From assembly GCF_002407185.1 (NCBI RefSeq), contig NZ_CP023563.1, forward strand, positions 2,232,001 to 2,296,000: a stretch of 64,000 bases of DNA, in the 5' to 3' direction. The position numbers and the translations under genes are program-made. The notes below the pieces were generated by a model. It was not told where the DNA came from and searched no databases. It saw only the letters and a list, made by a program, of their open reading frames with translations. This DNA comes from Brachybacterium vulturis (GTDB taxonomy: Bacteria; Actinomycetota; Actinomycetes; Actinomycetales; Dermabacteraceae). Shown here piece by piece: positions 32,520 through 41,955 of this stretch. Numbering within the stretch: position 1 is the stretch's first letter; each line of letters starts with the position of its first letter.

Positions 32520-35215
32520 ACACCACCCGCAGCACCGGGCGCCGACGGGCGCCATCCCCCGCCGGGCCCGAGATCCCGGACCTGCCCGGCGTGGACCCGC
32601 GGCTGAACCGCACCGTCGAGGTCCGCGACCACACCGGTGAGGCGCGCCGCTGGCACCTGCTGGACTCCGGTCCGCTGCTCGCCGAGCGCGGGATCACCCC
32701 GCGCGGCACCCTGCTGGCCGTGCACGGCAACCCCACCTACTCCTTCCTCTTCCGCTCCCTGGTCAGGGACGACATCCCCTGGCGGCTGATCGCGGTCGAC
32801 CAGCTGGAGATGGGCTACTCCGAGCGCACCGGGCTGAAGCGCCGCTACCAGGACCGCATCACCGACCTCTCGCTGCTCACCGACGCACTGTCGCTGCGCG
32901 GCCCGGTGGTGACCGTCGGCCACGACTGGGGAGGGCTGATCTCCGCCGGCTGGGCGCTGGACAACCGCCACGATCTGGCCGGGATGATCCTCACCAACAC
33001 CGGGGTCCACCAGAAGCTCGAGCAGGCACTGCCCAAGGCGCTGCAGCTGGCGACCGCGCCCTGGTTCCGCACGCCCTCGACCTCGGTGACCGACACCTTC
33101 CTGCGCACCACGCTGGCCCTGTCGAGGCCGCCGCTGCCGCGCGAGGTCCAGGACGCCTATCTCGCCCCGTACCGGGGCCGTGCCCGCCGCCGCGGCATCG
33201 ACCAGTTCGTCGCCGACATCCCGGCCGGCGCCGAGCACCCCTCCCGCGCCACCCTCGAGCGGGTCGCCGCGGGCATCACCGAGCTGGACGTCCCCACCCT
33301 CTTCGCCTGGGGCCCGCGGGACATCACCTTCTCCGACCGCTTCCTGCGTGACCTCATCCAGCGGGTCCCGCACGCCGACGTGCACCGCTTCGAGGGCGCC
33401 TCCCACCTGGTGTGGGAGGACGCCGACGTCGCCGGGCTGGTCGCCGACTGGCTGGAGACCACCTTCGGCACCGTCGAGCAGCCGCGCACGGCAGCACCCG
33501 GATGGAAGCCCGTCTCGGCGTTCGCCGAGCAGGCGCCCGAGCGACCGATCGGCGCGCCGATCACCGAGCTCGCGAACGATCCCCGCCACGCCCACCGCGC
33601 GGCCGTGGTGGAGCTGGGCGGTGCGGACGGCGAGACCCGCGAGATCTCCTGGTCCCTGCTGAACCGCCGCGTCGACGACATCGCCGCCGGCCTCCTCGCC
33701 CACGGGGTGCGGCCCGGGGACCGGGTCAGCCTGCTGATCACGCCCGGTGCAGACCTCACCGGGGTGCTCTACGCCTGCTTCCGGATCGGTGCCGTCGCCG
33801 TGATCGCCGACGCGGGCCTGGGCCTGCCCGGGCTCACGCGCGCCACCATCGGCTCCCACCCGGACTGGTTCATCGGCATCAAGCGCGCCCTGGTCGGCGC
33901 CCGGGCGCTGGGCTGGCCCGGCCGCCGCCTCTCCGTCGAGCAGCTGCCGACGGTGGACCGCACCGCCCTGGGCGTGGAGACGTCGATCGCCGAGCTGGCC
34001 CGCTCCGGGTCGATGATGCGGGAGCTCGGGGCGCCGCTGACCGCGCCGTGGCCCGCGCCCGACGCGGACGCCGCGATCCTGTTCACCTCCGGCTCGACCG
34101 GGCCCGCGAAGGGTGCGGTGCTCACCCACCGCCAGCTGGGCGCCATGTTCGCGGCCGTCGGGGACACCCTGGACCTGGCCCCGGAGCGCGGACTCGTCGC
34201 CGGTTTCGCCACCTTCGCCCTGCTGGGCCCGGCCCTCGGCGCGCCGACGGTGGTGCCGGACATGGACATCATGCGTCCCGGCGACCTCACCGCCCCGGCA
34301 CTGGCGGCGGCGATCGCCGCCCTCGGCAGCCCTGCCGTGTTCACCGCCCCCGCAGCACTGCGCAACATCATCGACACCGCCGATCAGCTCGACGAGGCCG
34401 GCCGTGCCGCGATGGGCCGGGCGGCGAGCTTCTTCTCCGCCGGTGCGCCGATCCCCGCGCACCTGCTGCGCGCACTGCGCACCCTGATGCCCAGCGCGCG
34501 GGCGCTGACCCCCTACGGCATGACCGAGTGCCTGGCCGTGGCCGCGATCGACCTCGAGGGCATCGAGGCCGCGGGGGAGGGCTCCGGCGTGTGCGTCGGC
34601 CCTCCGGTGCCGCGCGTCGAGATCGCGATCGCCGTGATGGACGAGCTGGGGGAGACCACCGGGGAGATCACCCGGGACGCCGGGGAGAGAGGGGAGATCC
34701 TCGTGCGCGCGCCGCATGTGCGGGATAGGTACCTGATGCTCTGGGGCACCACCCACACTGCGATGCGCTTCACGGGCTGGCATGCCACGGGCGACGTCGG
34801 CCACCTCGATCAGGAGGGCCGGCTGTGGGTCGAGGGCCGTGCGGCCCACGTGCTCGCCACGGCCTCCGGGCTGCTCACCCCGGTCCAGGTCGAGGACGCC
34901 GCGGAGTCCGTGCCCACGGTGCGCCGTGCCGGCGCCGCCGTCGTCGGACCCCGCGGCACCCAGCAGGTGGTGGTGATCCTCGAGACCACGGACGGCTACC
35001 GGCCCGGCAGGCCCGGCCGTCCCCGCCCCGCCGATCCCTCCCTGCAGGAGGCCGTGCGCCGCGCCGTGCGGGACCGCTCGGGGGCCGATGTGGTCGCGGT
35101 GTTCACCACCAGCGCGCTGCCCACCGACATCCGGCACAACTCGAAGATCGACCGGGCGGCGCTGTCGCGCTGGTCCGCCCAGACCCTCGCCGGCGAGCGG
35201 GCGGAGGCCCTGTGA
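32516..35215 (+). CDS. oleBC: Fused OleB (beta-lactone decarboxylase) and OleC (beta-lactone synthetase)
   Basis: An 899-residue fusion. About residues 50-320 form an alpha/beta hydrolase of the haloalkane-dehalogenase type: the HGNP oxyanion motif at about 70-73, the nucleophile Asp137 in GHDWGG, and the catalytic His in GASHLVWE. About residues 325-890 form an AMP-binding enzyme with FTSGSTGPAKG (near 523) and TPYGMTECL, WHATGDVGHL. OleC closes a beta-hydroxy acid to a beta-lactone with ATP; OleB then removes CO2 to give a cis-olefin. The fusion is known from Micrococcus-type actinobacteria. The GTG at 32516 overlaps the oleA stop and the stop overlaps oleD (GTGA in both cases). Confidence 0.95.
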   Translation: MNTTRSTGRRRAPSPAGPEIPDLPGVDPRLNRTVEVRDHTGEARRWHLLDSGPLLAERGITPRGTLLAVHGNPTYSFLFRSLVRDDIPWRLIAVDQLEMGYSERTGLKRRYQDRITDLSLLTDALSLRGPVVTVGHDWGGLISAGWALDNRHDLAGMILTNTGVHQKLEQALPKALQLATAPWFRTPSTSVTDTFLRTTLALSRPPLPREVQDAYLAPYRGRARRRGIDQFVADIPAGAEHPSRATLERVAAGITELDVPTLFAWGPRDITFSDRFLRDLIQRVPHADVHRFEGASHLVWEDADVAGLVADWLETTFGTVEQPRTAAPGWKPVSAFAEQAPERPIGAPITELANDPRHAHRAAVVELGGADGETREISWSLLNRRVDDIAAGLLAHGVRPGDRVSLLITPGADLTGVLYACFRIGAVAVIADAGLGLPGLTRATIGSHPDWFIGIKRALVGARALGWPGRRLSVEQLPTVDRTALGVETSIAELARSGSMMRELGAPLTAPWPAPDADAAILFTSGSTGPAKGAVLTHRQLGAMFAAVGDTLDLAPERGLVAGFATFALLGPALGAPTVVPDMDIMRPGDLTAPALAAAIAALGSPAVFTAPAALRNIIDTADQLDEAGRAAMGRAASFFSAGAPIPAHLLRALRTLMPSARALTPYGMTECLAVAAIDLEGIEAAGEGSGVCVGPPVPRVEIAIAVMDELGETTGEITRDAGERGEILVRAPHVRDRYLMLWGTTHTAMRFTGWHATGDVGHLDQEGRLWVEGRAAHVLATASGLLTPVQVEDAAESVPTVRRAGAAVVGPRGTQQVVVILETTDGYRPGRPGRPRPADPSLQEAVRRAVRDRSGADVVAVFTTSALPTDIRHNSKIDRAALSRWSAQTLAGERAEAL

Positions 35216-36204
35216 GTGCGCCGACGGTCCTGGTCACCGGGGCCTCCGGCATGCTCGGCGGCGCGGTCGCGACCGCGCTGCGCGACCAGGGCGCCGCGGT
35301 GCGCGCCTTCCAGCGCCGCCCCGCCGGAATCGACGGGGTCCAGGACGTCACCGGCTCCCTCACCGAGGCCGGTGACGTGCGCCGCGCCGTGCAGGGCGTC
35401 GATGCGGTGATCCATCTCGCCGCGAAGGTCTCCATCTCCGGACCCGAGCACGAGTACCGGGCGATCAACATCGAGGGCACCCGCCACGTGGTCGACGCCC
35501 TGCGCGCCCAGGGCGGGGGAGCGCTGGTGAACGTCTCCTCCCCGTCGGTCGCCCATCTGGGCCGCGCGATCGTCGGCGCCGACGCCACCACCGCGGACCC
35601 CGCGATGGCCCGCGGGCCGTACGCACGCACCAAGGCCGCGGCCGAGCTGCTGGCGATGCAGGCCGACGGCACGGACGGACTGCTGGTGACCTCGATCCGC
35701 CCCCACGTGGTGTGGGGGCCCGGCGACACCCAGCTGGTGGGCCGCATCGTCGACCGTGCCCGTCGCGGCCGGCTGCCGCTGCTGGACCACGGCATGGCGC
35801 TGATCGACACCACCTACGTCACCAACGCCGCCGACGCGATCGTCGCCGGTCTGGGCCGCATCGAGGCCGTGCACGGGGAGAGCTTCGTGGTCTCCAACGG
35901 TGAACCCCGCACCGTCCGCGATGTCTTCGCCGGCTGGTGCGACGCGGCCGGCGTCCCGGCACCGACCCTGCAGGTCCCCGGGGCTGCGGCCCGTTTCGCC
36001 GGTCGCGTGATCGAGCGGATCTGGGAGAAGCGCCCCGGGAACGACGAACCGCCGATGACGGAGTTCCTCGCCGAGCAGATGTCCACCGCGCACTGGTTCG
36101 ACCAGCGCCGCACCCGCGAGCGGCTGGAGTGGACGCCCCGGGTGAGCATGGACGAGGGCAATGCACTCCTCGCGGCCTGGTTCCGCGAGCACCCGGTCAG
36201 CTGA
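35212..36204 (+). CDS. oleD: NAD(P)-dependent 2-alkyl-3-ketoacid reductase OleD
   Basis: A 330-residue short-chain dehydrogenase of the extended (3-beta-HSD/epimerase) type. The cofactor motif is VLVTGASGMLGGAVATAL (TGxxGxxG, residues 5-22). The catalytic Tyr and Lys are in YARTKAAAEL near residues 138-142, and the Ser/Thr strand LVNVSSPSV is in place. OleD reduces the 2-alkyl-3-keto acid made by OleA to the beta-hydroxy acid used by OleC. The GTG start at 35212 overlaps the oleBC stop. The C-terminal tail (EKRPGNDEPPMTEFLAEQMS) fits the family. Confidence 0.93.
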   Translation: MSAPTVLVTGASGMLGGAVATALRDQGAAVRAFQRRPAGIDGVQDVTGSLTEAGDVRRAVQGVDAVIHLAAKVSISGPEHEYRAINIEGTRHVVDALRAQGGGALVNVSSPSVAHLGRAIVGADATTADPAMARGPYARTKAAAELLAMQADGTDGLLVTSIRPHVVWGPGDTQLVGRIVDRARRGRLPLLDHGMALIDTTYVTNAADAIVAGLGRIEAVHGESFVVSNGEPRTVRDVFAGWCDAAGVPAPTLQVPGAAARFAGRVIERIWEKRPGNDEPPMTEFLAEQMSTAHWFDQRRTRERLEWTPRVSMDEGNALLAAWFREHPVS

Positions 36205-36253
36205 GAGCTGTTCCTGACGCCCCGTCCCCCGCACGGAAGAGCACGGTCACCGC

Positions 36254-36949
36254 ATGAACGAGAACCCCACCACGGACCCGGCAGGCGCGGATGACGTGCA
36301 CGACGAGGCGGCGCTGCTGGCCGAGATCGACGCCGAGCTGGCCGCCGAGCGCTCCGCGAAGCCGCGTGCCGGGCAGCGGGTTACCGGACTGGTGCTGCTG
36401 ATCGGCGCATTGGTCGGCTGGATCGGCTCGCTCGAGCTGCAGGTCGGCAAGGAGTTCCTGCTCGCGAACCCGGGCGCCAGCCTGGCCTGCGATGTGAACC
36501 CCTTCATCTCCTGCGGCAATGTGATGATGACCTGGCAGTCCTCGGCACTGGGCATCCCGAACATGGCGATCGGGCTGGGCGGCTTCGCGATCATGGGCGC
36601 GATCGGTGCGCTGATGGCCTCCGGAACCCGGCTGCCCACCTGGTGCCGCTGGGCCCGGCTGGGCGGGATCACCTTCGCCTTCGGCTATGTGCACTTCCTG
36701 GCGATCTCCACGATCTTCGTGATCGGTGCGCTGTGCCCGTGGTGCATGGTGATCTGGACGGTCACGGCCCCGATGTTCTTCGCCACCCTGGCCCACACCA
36801 TCGAGAGCGGCGAGCTGCGGATCCCGGCGCCGCTGGCGAACCTGCTGCGCCGCTGGGTGGTGCTCACTCTGGGGTGGTACCTGCTGGTGATCGTCGTGAT
36901 CGCGCTCGCGTTCCGGCAGCAGTGGCTGGTGATGCTGGGACTCGGATGA
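36254..36949 (+). CDS. Vitamin K epoxide reductase (VKOR) family protein
   Basis: A 231-residue membrane protein with about four to five hydrophobic segments after an acidic, soluble N-terminus. Four cysteines follow the VKOR pattern: Cys79 (LACDVNPF) and Cys87 (FISCGNV) in the loop, and the active-site pair Cys161-x-x-Cys164 (ALCPWCMVIW). Bacterial VKOR homologues reoxidise disulfide-forming proteins such as DsbA with quinone, in place of DsbB. No thioredoxin-like partner is fused or adjacent here. The gene begins 49 nt after oleD and may be read from the same operon, without a known functional link. Confidence 0.92.
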   Translation: MNENPTTDPAGADDVHDEAALLAEIDAELAAERSAKPRAGQRVTGLVLLIGALVGWIGSLELQVGKEFLLANPGASLACDVNPFISCGNVMMTWQSSALGIPNMAIGLGGFAIMGAIGALMASGTRLPTWCRWARLGGITFAFGYVHFLAISTIFVIGALCPWCMVIWTVTAPMFFATLAHTIESGELRIPAPLANLLRRWVVLTLGWYLLVIVVIALAFRQQWLVMLGLG

Positions 36950-37073
36950 GCGAGTCCCGGTGAGAGCCTCCGCGGCAGGAGCTCGGCGGAGCGGCCAGTG
37001 CCGACCATTCCTCCCCAGCCGGTGGTTGTCCCCAATGAGGAGCCGCCCGTAGAAGTCGGCGCGAGGGGCGACC

Positions 37074-37079
37074 TAGCTT
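37074..37079 (+). promoter_or_regulatory. -10 element of comEA (leaderless)
   Basis: TAGCTT with seven bases before the ATG at 37087, after a 137-nt gap following the VKOR gene. It suggests comEA-comEC-holA start their own transcript. Confidence 0.45.
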
Positions 37080-37086
37080 CGCTGGC

Positions 37087-37887
37087 ATGGGAGCACATAC
37101 CGGATCCGAGGGGCCGCGGCGCGGTCGAGCCGGGAAGCATCGCCGGTCCGGGCAGGCGCTGGTGGCGCGCCGGGATCACTGCGCACCGCAGCGGACGCGT
37201 CGCCTGAGCCTGCCCGCCCCGTCGCCGTCGGCGCTGGTGGGTCTCGCCGTGCTGGTGCTGATCGCGGTCGGGGTCGTGCATCTGTCCGGCACGGGCTCCG
37301 CAGTTCCTCTGCAGACGGCATCGACGCCTCACGACGAGGCGTTCGAGGCCGCCTCCCCGGAACGGACCACCGCCGCTGCGACCGGGGCTGCGGCCCCGCC
37401 GCCGCCGTCCGACCCGGCAGCCGCCGCAACCACCGACCGGCCCGAGATCGTGGTCCACGTCTCAGGGGCGGTGGCGGCACCGGGCGTGGTGCAGCTGCCG
37501 GGCGATGCCCGCGTCGATGACGCGCTGCGCGCCGCCGGCGGTGCGACGGACGAGGCCGACCTCTCGGTGGTGAACCTGGCCCGCCCCCTCGCCGATGGGG
37601 AGCAGATCCACGTCCCGGAGCCGGGTGAGCCTCCCCGCGACCGAGCGGCCGCGGAACCCGGATCCACGGGGGGAGCCCAGGAGTCCGGGAGCGGGGCACC
37701 GATCGACCTGAACACCGCCGGCGTCGCCGAGCTCGAGGAGCTGCCCGGGGTGGGGCCGGCGATCGCGCAGCGCATTGTCGAGCATCGGGAGAAGAACGGC
37801 TCCTTCACCTCGGTGGAGAGCCTGCTGGAGGTCTCCGGGATCGGACCGGCCACCCTCGAGGAGATCCGCGGACGGGCGACCGTATGA
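37087..37887 (+). CDS. comEA: ComEA family DNA-binding competence protein
   Basis: A 266-residue protein. After a basic tail, one transmembrane helix (about residues 45-65, LVGLAVLVLIAVGVVHL) anchors the protein; an Ala/Pro-rich linker follows. A SLBB-type segment covers about residues 118-180 (EIVVHVSGAVAAPGVVQLPG). The C-terminal helix-hairpin-helix pair (about 205-266, DLNTAGVAELEELPGVGPAI and VSGIGPATLEEIRGR) binds double-stranded DNA. ComEA captures DNA at the cell surface during transformation. Its stop overlaps the comEC start (ATGA). Confidence 0.93.
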   Translation: MGAHTGSEGPRRGRAGKHRRSGQALVARRDHCAPQRTRRLSLPAPSPSALVGLAVLVLIAVGVVHLSGTGSAVPLQTASTPHDEAFEAASPERTTAAATGAAAPPPPSDPAAAATTDRPEIVVHVSGAVAAPGVVQLPGDARVDDALRAAGGATDEADLSVVNLARPLADGEQIHVPEPGEPPRDRAAAEPGSTGGAQESGSGAPIDLNTAGVAELEELPGVGPAIAQRIVEHREKNGSFTSVESLLEVSGIGPATLEEIRGRATV

Positions 37888-40247
37888 CCCGGGCCGATCT
37901 GCGCCTGCTCCCGGGCGCGGCCTGCGTATGGGCACTGGCGGTGCTCGGCATCACCGCAGGCACCGAAGCGGCCGTCGCCGGTGCTGCGGTGCTGGCTGCG
38001 CTCGCCCTGACCGCGGTCACGCTCACCGGGTCACCACGGACCGCCCGGAGCATCCTCGCCCACCTCGGCATCGTGGTGCTGGCCGGTGCACTGCTGTTCC
38101 CTGCCCTGCAGCGACATGGCAGCACGGACGCCGCCTTCGAGCTCGCGGAGCAGGAGGGTCTGATCATGGAGCTGACGGTCGTGGCGGCCGCGGACCCCGC
38201 ACCTCCGGGCGGCGGACCGTCCTGGGCCCGCGAGGGTCAGCAGATGACGGCGCGGACGGTGCGCGGCCCGGCGCGGGTGGGGCGAGACGCCGTGGTGCTG
38301 CCCGCCTCGCTGCCCGTCCTGGTGCGAGCGTCGGGGGCGTCGGCCCGCGACCTGGCCCGTGTGCGGGACGGCGACCTCGCGCACCTGCGGGGACGTGTCG
38401 CGGTCAGCGGTTCCCTGGTGATCCTGCGAGCCTCGCAGGTGCGGCCGGCGGCGCAGGCAGGTCCGTCCGGGGCTGCCCGGTCCGTTCGGCACTCGCTGCG
38501 GCGGCAGGCACGGCAGGCGACCTCGCACCTGCCCTCGGACGAAGCCGCCCTGGTGCGCGGGATGACCCTCGGGGACACCCGCGGCATGGGGGAGCAGACC
38601 GAGGAGATCATGCGCCGGGCAGGGATCTCCCACCTGGTCGCCGTCTCCGGGGCCAACATCGCCCTGGTGCTCGCCGCGGTGCTGGGGCCGCTGCTGCTGT
38701 GCGGGGTGCGGCGACGACCCCGGCTGCTGGTCGCCGGGATCGTGCTCGCGGGATACGTGTGGCTGGTGGGGGACGAGCCCAGCGTCCAGCGCGCGGCGAC
38801 GATGTCGGTCCCGCTGCTGGCCGCCCGCTTCGCCGGGGTGCGAGCCTCCCCGATCGCCGCTCTCGCCCTCACCGTGGCCCTGTGGTCCGTGCTCGACCCC
38901 GTCACCGCCGCATCCATCGGGTTCCTGCTCTCCGCCCTGGCGACCGCGGCCATCCTGCTGGCTGCTCCGCCGCTGGCCACCGCTCTGAAGGAGCTCAGCG
39001 GCGGCAGGCTCGGCCGCACCGCCGCTCTCGTGCTGGCCGTGCCGCTGGTCGCCCAGCTGGCCTGCACCCCCGTGCTGATCCTGCTCACCCCGGAGGTCTC
39101 GGCCTGGGCGGTGCCTGTCAACATCCTGGTGGGCCCCCTGGTGGGACCGTCCACGGTGATCGGGCTGCTCGCCCTGGTGATCGGCACGGTATGGCCCGCT
39201 GCAGCCGCCCTGCTGTGGACGCTCGCCGCCGGGGGAGCGCACCTGGTGCTGCTGATCGCGCGGGGGGCTGACGCCCTGCCGGGATCCCGCATCCCCGTCC
39301 CCGCCGGAGCCACCGGCGTGCTGCTGGTGCTGGCCGTCCTGCTCGCCGTGGCGATCGCGGTGGCCGCCCGCCGACTGCCCCTGACGCGCTGGGTCGTGGC
39401 CGCGCTGCTGGTCGCGGTCCTCGCCCCCGGGGCGGGACGTCTGCTCCCGCTCGGCACGGGACCGGAGTGGACGCTGGCCCTGTGCGCGGTCGGCCAGGGC
39501 GACGCCCTGCTGCTGCGCCCGCACCCCGATGACGGGCAGGACAGCACCGTCCTGATCGACACCGGACCCGATCCCGCGATGCTGAGGCGCTGCCTGGACC
39601 GATTGCAGGTGCGCGAGATCGACCTGCTGGTGCTCACCCACCCCCATCAGGACCACACCGGGGGCCGGGCGGCGCTGACCGGACGCCGCACCCCGCAGCG
39701 ACAGTGGATCTGTCCGCTGCCCGGGGCCGCACCGGAATCGGTGCCACGGGTGCCGACCACGGTCGCGACCACGGGGGAGGCCTGGCAGCGTCCCGAGCTC
39801 GCCCTGCGCGTGCTGTGGCCGGGCTCCGCCGAGGACGCCCGTCGCGCCAGCGCCGCCGAGCACGGCGGGGGAGAGGGGGACGCCGCCAACGACTGCTCGA
39901 TCGTGCTCGAGGCGCTCTGGGGCGACGGCACCCGCCTGGTCTCCCTCGGTGACCTCGAACCCACCGCTCAGCAGGAGCTCGCCGCGCTCCGGCCCGGCCC
40001 CGCGGACATCGTCAAGGTCGCCCATCACGGCTCCCGGTTCCAGCACGCCCCGCTGTACCGGCAGCTCGACCCCGCTCTCGCGCTGGTGCCCGTCGGCCAG
40101 CACAACGACTTCGGCCACCCCACCGAGGAGGCGCTCGGCCTGCTGCACGCCGTCGGCGCCCAGGTGCTGCGCACCGACGTCCACGGCACCGTGGTGCTCC
40201 CGGCCGATGACGCCGCCGCGCCGCGCAGCGTCGGCCCGGCCCGATAG
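37884..40247 (+). CDS. comEC: ComEC/Rec2 family DNA-transport protein
   Basis: A 787-residue membrane protein. The competence domain with about ten membrane segments includes the signature HLVAVSGANIALVLA near residue 252. A beta-lactamase-like domain follows from about residue 530 with LTHPHQDHTGG (metal-binding HxHxDH-like motif near residue 590) and VKVAHHGS. ComEC forms the channel that moves single-stranded DNA across the membrane in transformation; the C-terminal domain may degrade the other strand. ATG at 37884 overlaps the comEA stop. Full length and intact motifs argue for a functional protein. Confidence 0.94.
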   Translation: MTRADLRLLPGAACVWALAVLGITAGTEAAVAGAAVLAALALTAVTLTGSPRTARSILAHLGIVVLAGALLFPALQRHGSTDAAFELAEQEGLIMELTVVAAADPAPPGGGPSWAREGQQMTARTVRGPARVGRDAVVLPASLPVLVRASGASARDLARVRDGDLAHLRGRVAVSGSLVILRASQVRPAAQAGPSGAARSVRHSLRRQARQATSHLPSDEAALVRGMTLGDTRGMGEQTEEIMRRAGISHLVAVSGANIALVLAAVLGPLLLCGVRRRPRLLVAGIVLAGYVWLVGDEPSVQRAATMSVPLLAARFAGVRASPIAALALTVALWSVLDPVTAASIGFLLSALATAAILLAAPPLATALKELSGGRLGRTAALVLAVPLVAQLACTPVLILLTPEVSAWAVPVNILVGPLVGPSTVIGLLALVIGTVWPAAAALLWTLAAGGAHLVLLIARGADALPGSRIPVPAGATGVLLVLAVLLAVAIAVAARRLPLTRWVVAALLVAVLAPGAGRLLPLGTGPEWTLALCAVGQGDALLLRPHPDDGQDSTVLIDTGPDPAMLRRCLDRLQVREIDLLVLTHPHQDHTGGRAALTGRRTPQRQWICPLPGAAPESVPRVPTTVATTGEAWQRPELALRVLWPGSAEDARRASAAEHGGGEGDAANDCSIVLEALWGDGTRLVSLGDLEPTAQQELAALRPGPADIVKVAHHGSRFQHAPLYRQLDPALALVPVGQHNDFGHPTEEALGLLHAVGAQVLRTDVHGTVVLPADDAAAPRSVGPAR

Positions 40248-40250
40248 GAT
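40245..40250 (+). promoter_or_regulatory. Possible -10 element for holA
   Basis: TAGGAT at the comEC stop (which ends at 40247), about 30 nt before the GTG at 40282. The following leader contains GAGGAG. It would let holA be transcribed apart from comEC. Confidence 0.4.
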
Positions 40251-40281
40251 CAGCCAGTCCCCCCAGCAGTGAGGAGCCCCC

Positions 40282-41268
40282 GTGAGCGATGTCGAGTGGC
40301 ACAGCGTCGCCCTCGCACCGATCGTGCTGGTCCACGGCACCGAGACCCTGATCGCCGACCGCGCCGTCCAGCGCCTGCGCGGCCTCGCCCGCGAGGCCGA
40401 TCCCACGGTGGAGGTCCATGACCTCACCGGGGACGCCGCCGGCCCCGGGGCGCTGGCCCAGGTGGCGAGCCCGTCCTTGTTCGGCGAGCCCCGCTTCGTG
40501 GTGGTGCCCGAGCTGCAGTCGGCCCCGGACACCCTGGTCCTCGAGCTGCTGGACTACCTCAGAGCCCCGGAGCAGGACGTCACCCTGGTGCTCGTCCACC
40601 GCGGCGGCAACCGCGGCAAGAAGCTGCTGGACGCGCTGAAGAAGGCCGGCGTGCCGCGGGTCGATGCGAGCCCCGTCAAGCGCGCAGGTGACAAGCAGAG
40701 CTTCGTGGCCGCAGAGTTCGCGCGGGCGCAGCGCCGCATCCAGCCCGAGGCGCTGATCGCGCTCGTCGACGCCTTCGGGACCGACCTGGCCGAGCTCGCC
40801 GCGATCAGCCGGCAGCTGATCGAGGACAGCACCCCGGAGCCCGGTGAGCAGGCCCCGCAGGTGTCCGTGGCCGATGTCCACGCGCTGACCGCCGGCCGGG
40901 TCGAATCCACCGCCTTCGCCGTGGCGGACGCCGCGATCGCCGGTCGCGAGCAGGACGCCCTGCAGCTGCTCCAGCAGGCGCAGCTCGCCGGTGCCGACCC
41001 CGTCCCCATCGTCGCCGCGATCGCCTCCAAGATGCGGTCCCTGGCGAAGGTCACCGCCCCTGAGGCCAGCGCCCGCACCCTCGGCATGCCCGACTGGATG
41101 CTGCGCAGCCTCGGCCGCGAGGCCAGGCACTGGAACGACCGCTCGCTGGCCCGGGCGCTCGAGGCGGTGGCCCGTGCCGACCATGAGGTCAAGGGCGCCG
41201 GGCGCGACGCCCGGTGGTCGGTGCAGCGCATGGTGATGGGCATCTGCCGCGCCCGCCGCGCGCACTGA
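40282..41268 (+). CDS. holA: DNA polymerase III delta subunit
   Basis: A 328-residue clamp-loader subunit. The N-terminal P-loop-like segment (APIVLVHGTETLIADRAV), PSLFGEPRFVVV and the three-domain AAA+-related layout match the HolA family. It opens the beta clamp together with the gamma complex during replication. Typical motifs include VKRAGDKQSFVAAEFARA and ITAGRVESTAFAVADAAIAG-like helices. The GTG at 40282 is preceded by GAGGAG about 8 nt upstream. The comEA-comEC-holA-rpsT order is common in actinobacteria. Confidence 0.92.
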   Translation: MSDVEWHSVALAPIVLVHGTETLIADRAVQRLRGLAREADPTVEVHDLTGDAAGPGALAQVASPSLFGEPRFVVVPELQSAPDTLVLELLDYLRAPEQDVTLVLVHRGGNRGKKLLDALKKAGVPRVDASPVKRAGDKQSFVAAEFARAQRRIQPEALIALVDAFGTDLAELAAISRQLIEDSTPEPGEQAPQVSVADVHALTAGRVESTAFAVADAAIAGREQDALQLLQQAQLAGADPVPIVAAIASKMRSLAKVTAPEASARTLGMPDWMLRSLGREARHWNDRSLARALEAVARADHEVKGAGRDARWSVQRMVMGICRARRAH

Positions 41269-41287
41269 CCCGGTCCCCGGGACAGCG

Positions 41288-41323
41288 AGGAGCCCGGTGC
41301 GCATCGCTGCGCACCGGGCTCCT
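41288..41323. terminator. Strong bidirectional terminator between holA and rpsT
   Basis: Perfect 16-bp stem AGGAGCCCGGTGCGCA (41288-41303) and TGCGCACCGGGCTCCT (41308-41323) with a TCGC loop, lying between two convergent genes. No U-tract follows in either direction. Confidence 0.8.
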
Positions 41324-41368
41324 GGCTCACCCCGTCAGGCGGGACGGCAGCTCAACGGCTGCCGGACG

Positions 41369-41635
41369 TCACTTGCTGACGCCGGCGACCAGCTTCGCGA
41401 GACCGGACTTGCGGTTCGCGGCCTGGTTCTGGTGGATGACGCCCTTGGAGACGGCCTTGTCGAGCTTGCGCGAGGCGGACTTGAGCGCCTCGCCCGCGAC
41501 GTCGGCATCGCCGGTGGAGACCGCGGCCTTCACCTTGCGGGTGTAGGTCTTGAGCTCGGACTTGACGATGCGATTGCGCAGGCGCGCCTTCTCGTTCGTC
41601 TTGTTCCGCTTGATCTGGGACTTGATGTTTGCCAC
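41369..41635 (-). CDS. rpsT: 30S ribosomal protein S20
   Basis: An 88-residue basic protein that binds 16S rRNA in the small subunit body. The N-terminus (V/M)[18 protein letters not shown] and the later [20 protein letters not shown] are characteristic. The start is the GTG at 41635, giving the family length; the in-frame extension upstream is not S20-like. A weak AGAAGAG lies about 7 nt upstream. It is convergent with holA, as is usual for actinobacteria. Confidence 0.96.
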   Translation of the reverse strand: MANIKSQIKRNKTNEKARLRNRIVKSELKTYTRKVKAAVSTGDADVAGEALKSASRKLDKAVSKGVIHQNQAANRKSGLAKLVAGVSK

Positions 41636-41955
41636 GAAGACTCTTCTCTTGTGCTGCTGCGGTGGATCATCCGAGACGGCCGAGGAACGGAGCCGACGGG
41701 GACGGCGGTGGGGATTCGCCTGGAGACGTCGGTACCGGGTCGCTGCCACGGGTACTCGCCCGGGTCGCACGAATCGTCGCCCCTGACACGGCGGGACCAC
41801 GTCATGCGCACACCGAACGGTATGTCACACATACGGTGCAGAACATTACCAGAGCAGAGGCCCCGCACCGCATCGGGTGTGCGCCGCGTCTCGTGCGCCG
41901 GTGCTCGCCCGGACGGGTCGCACCCGGGCGGTGAGCCCGCAGCGGCGGTGAGCCG
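41636..41955. other. 320-nt gap between rpsT and the PemK-like gene
   Basis: No gene is supported. The S20 transcript should begin here. A short palindrome GTATGT-CAC-ACATAC lies at 41820-41834 in a locally AT-rich patch, a plausible promoter/operator area for the S20 gene. Nothing else stands out. Confidence 0.6.
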
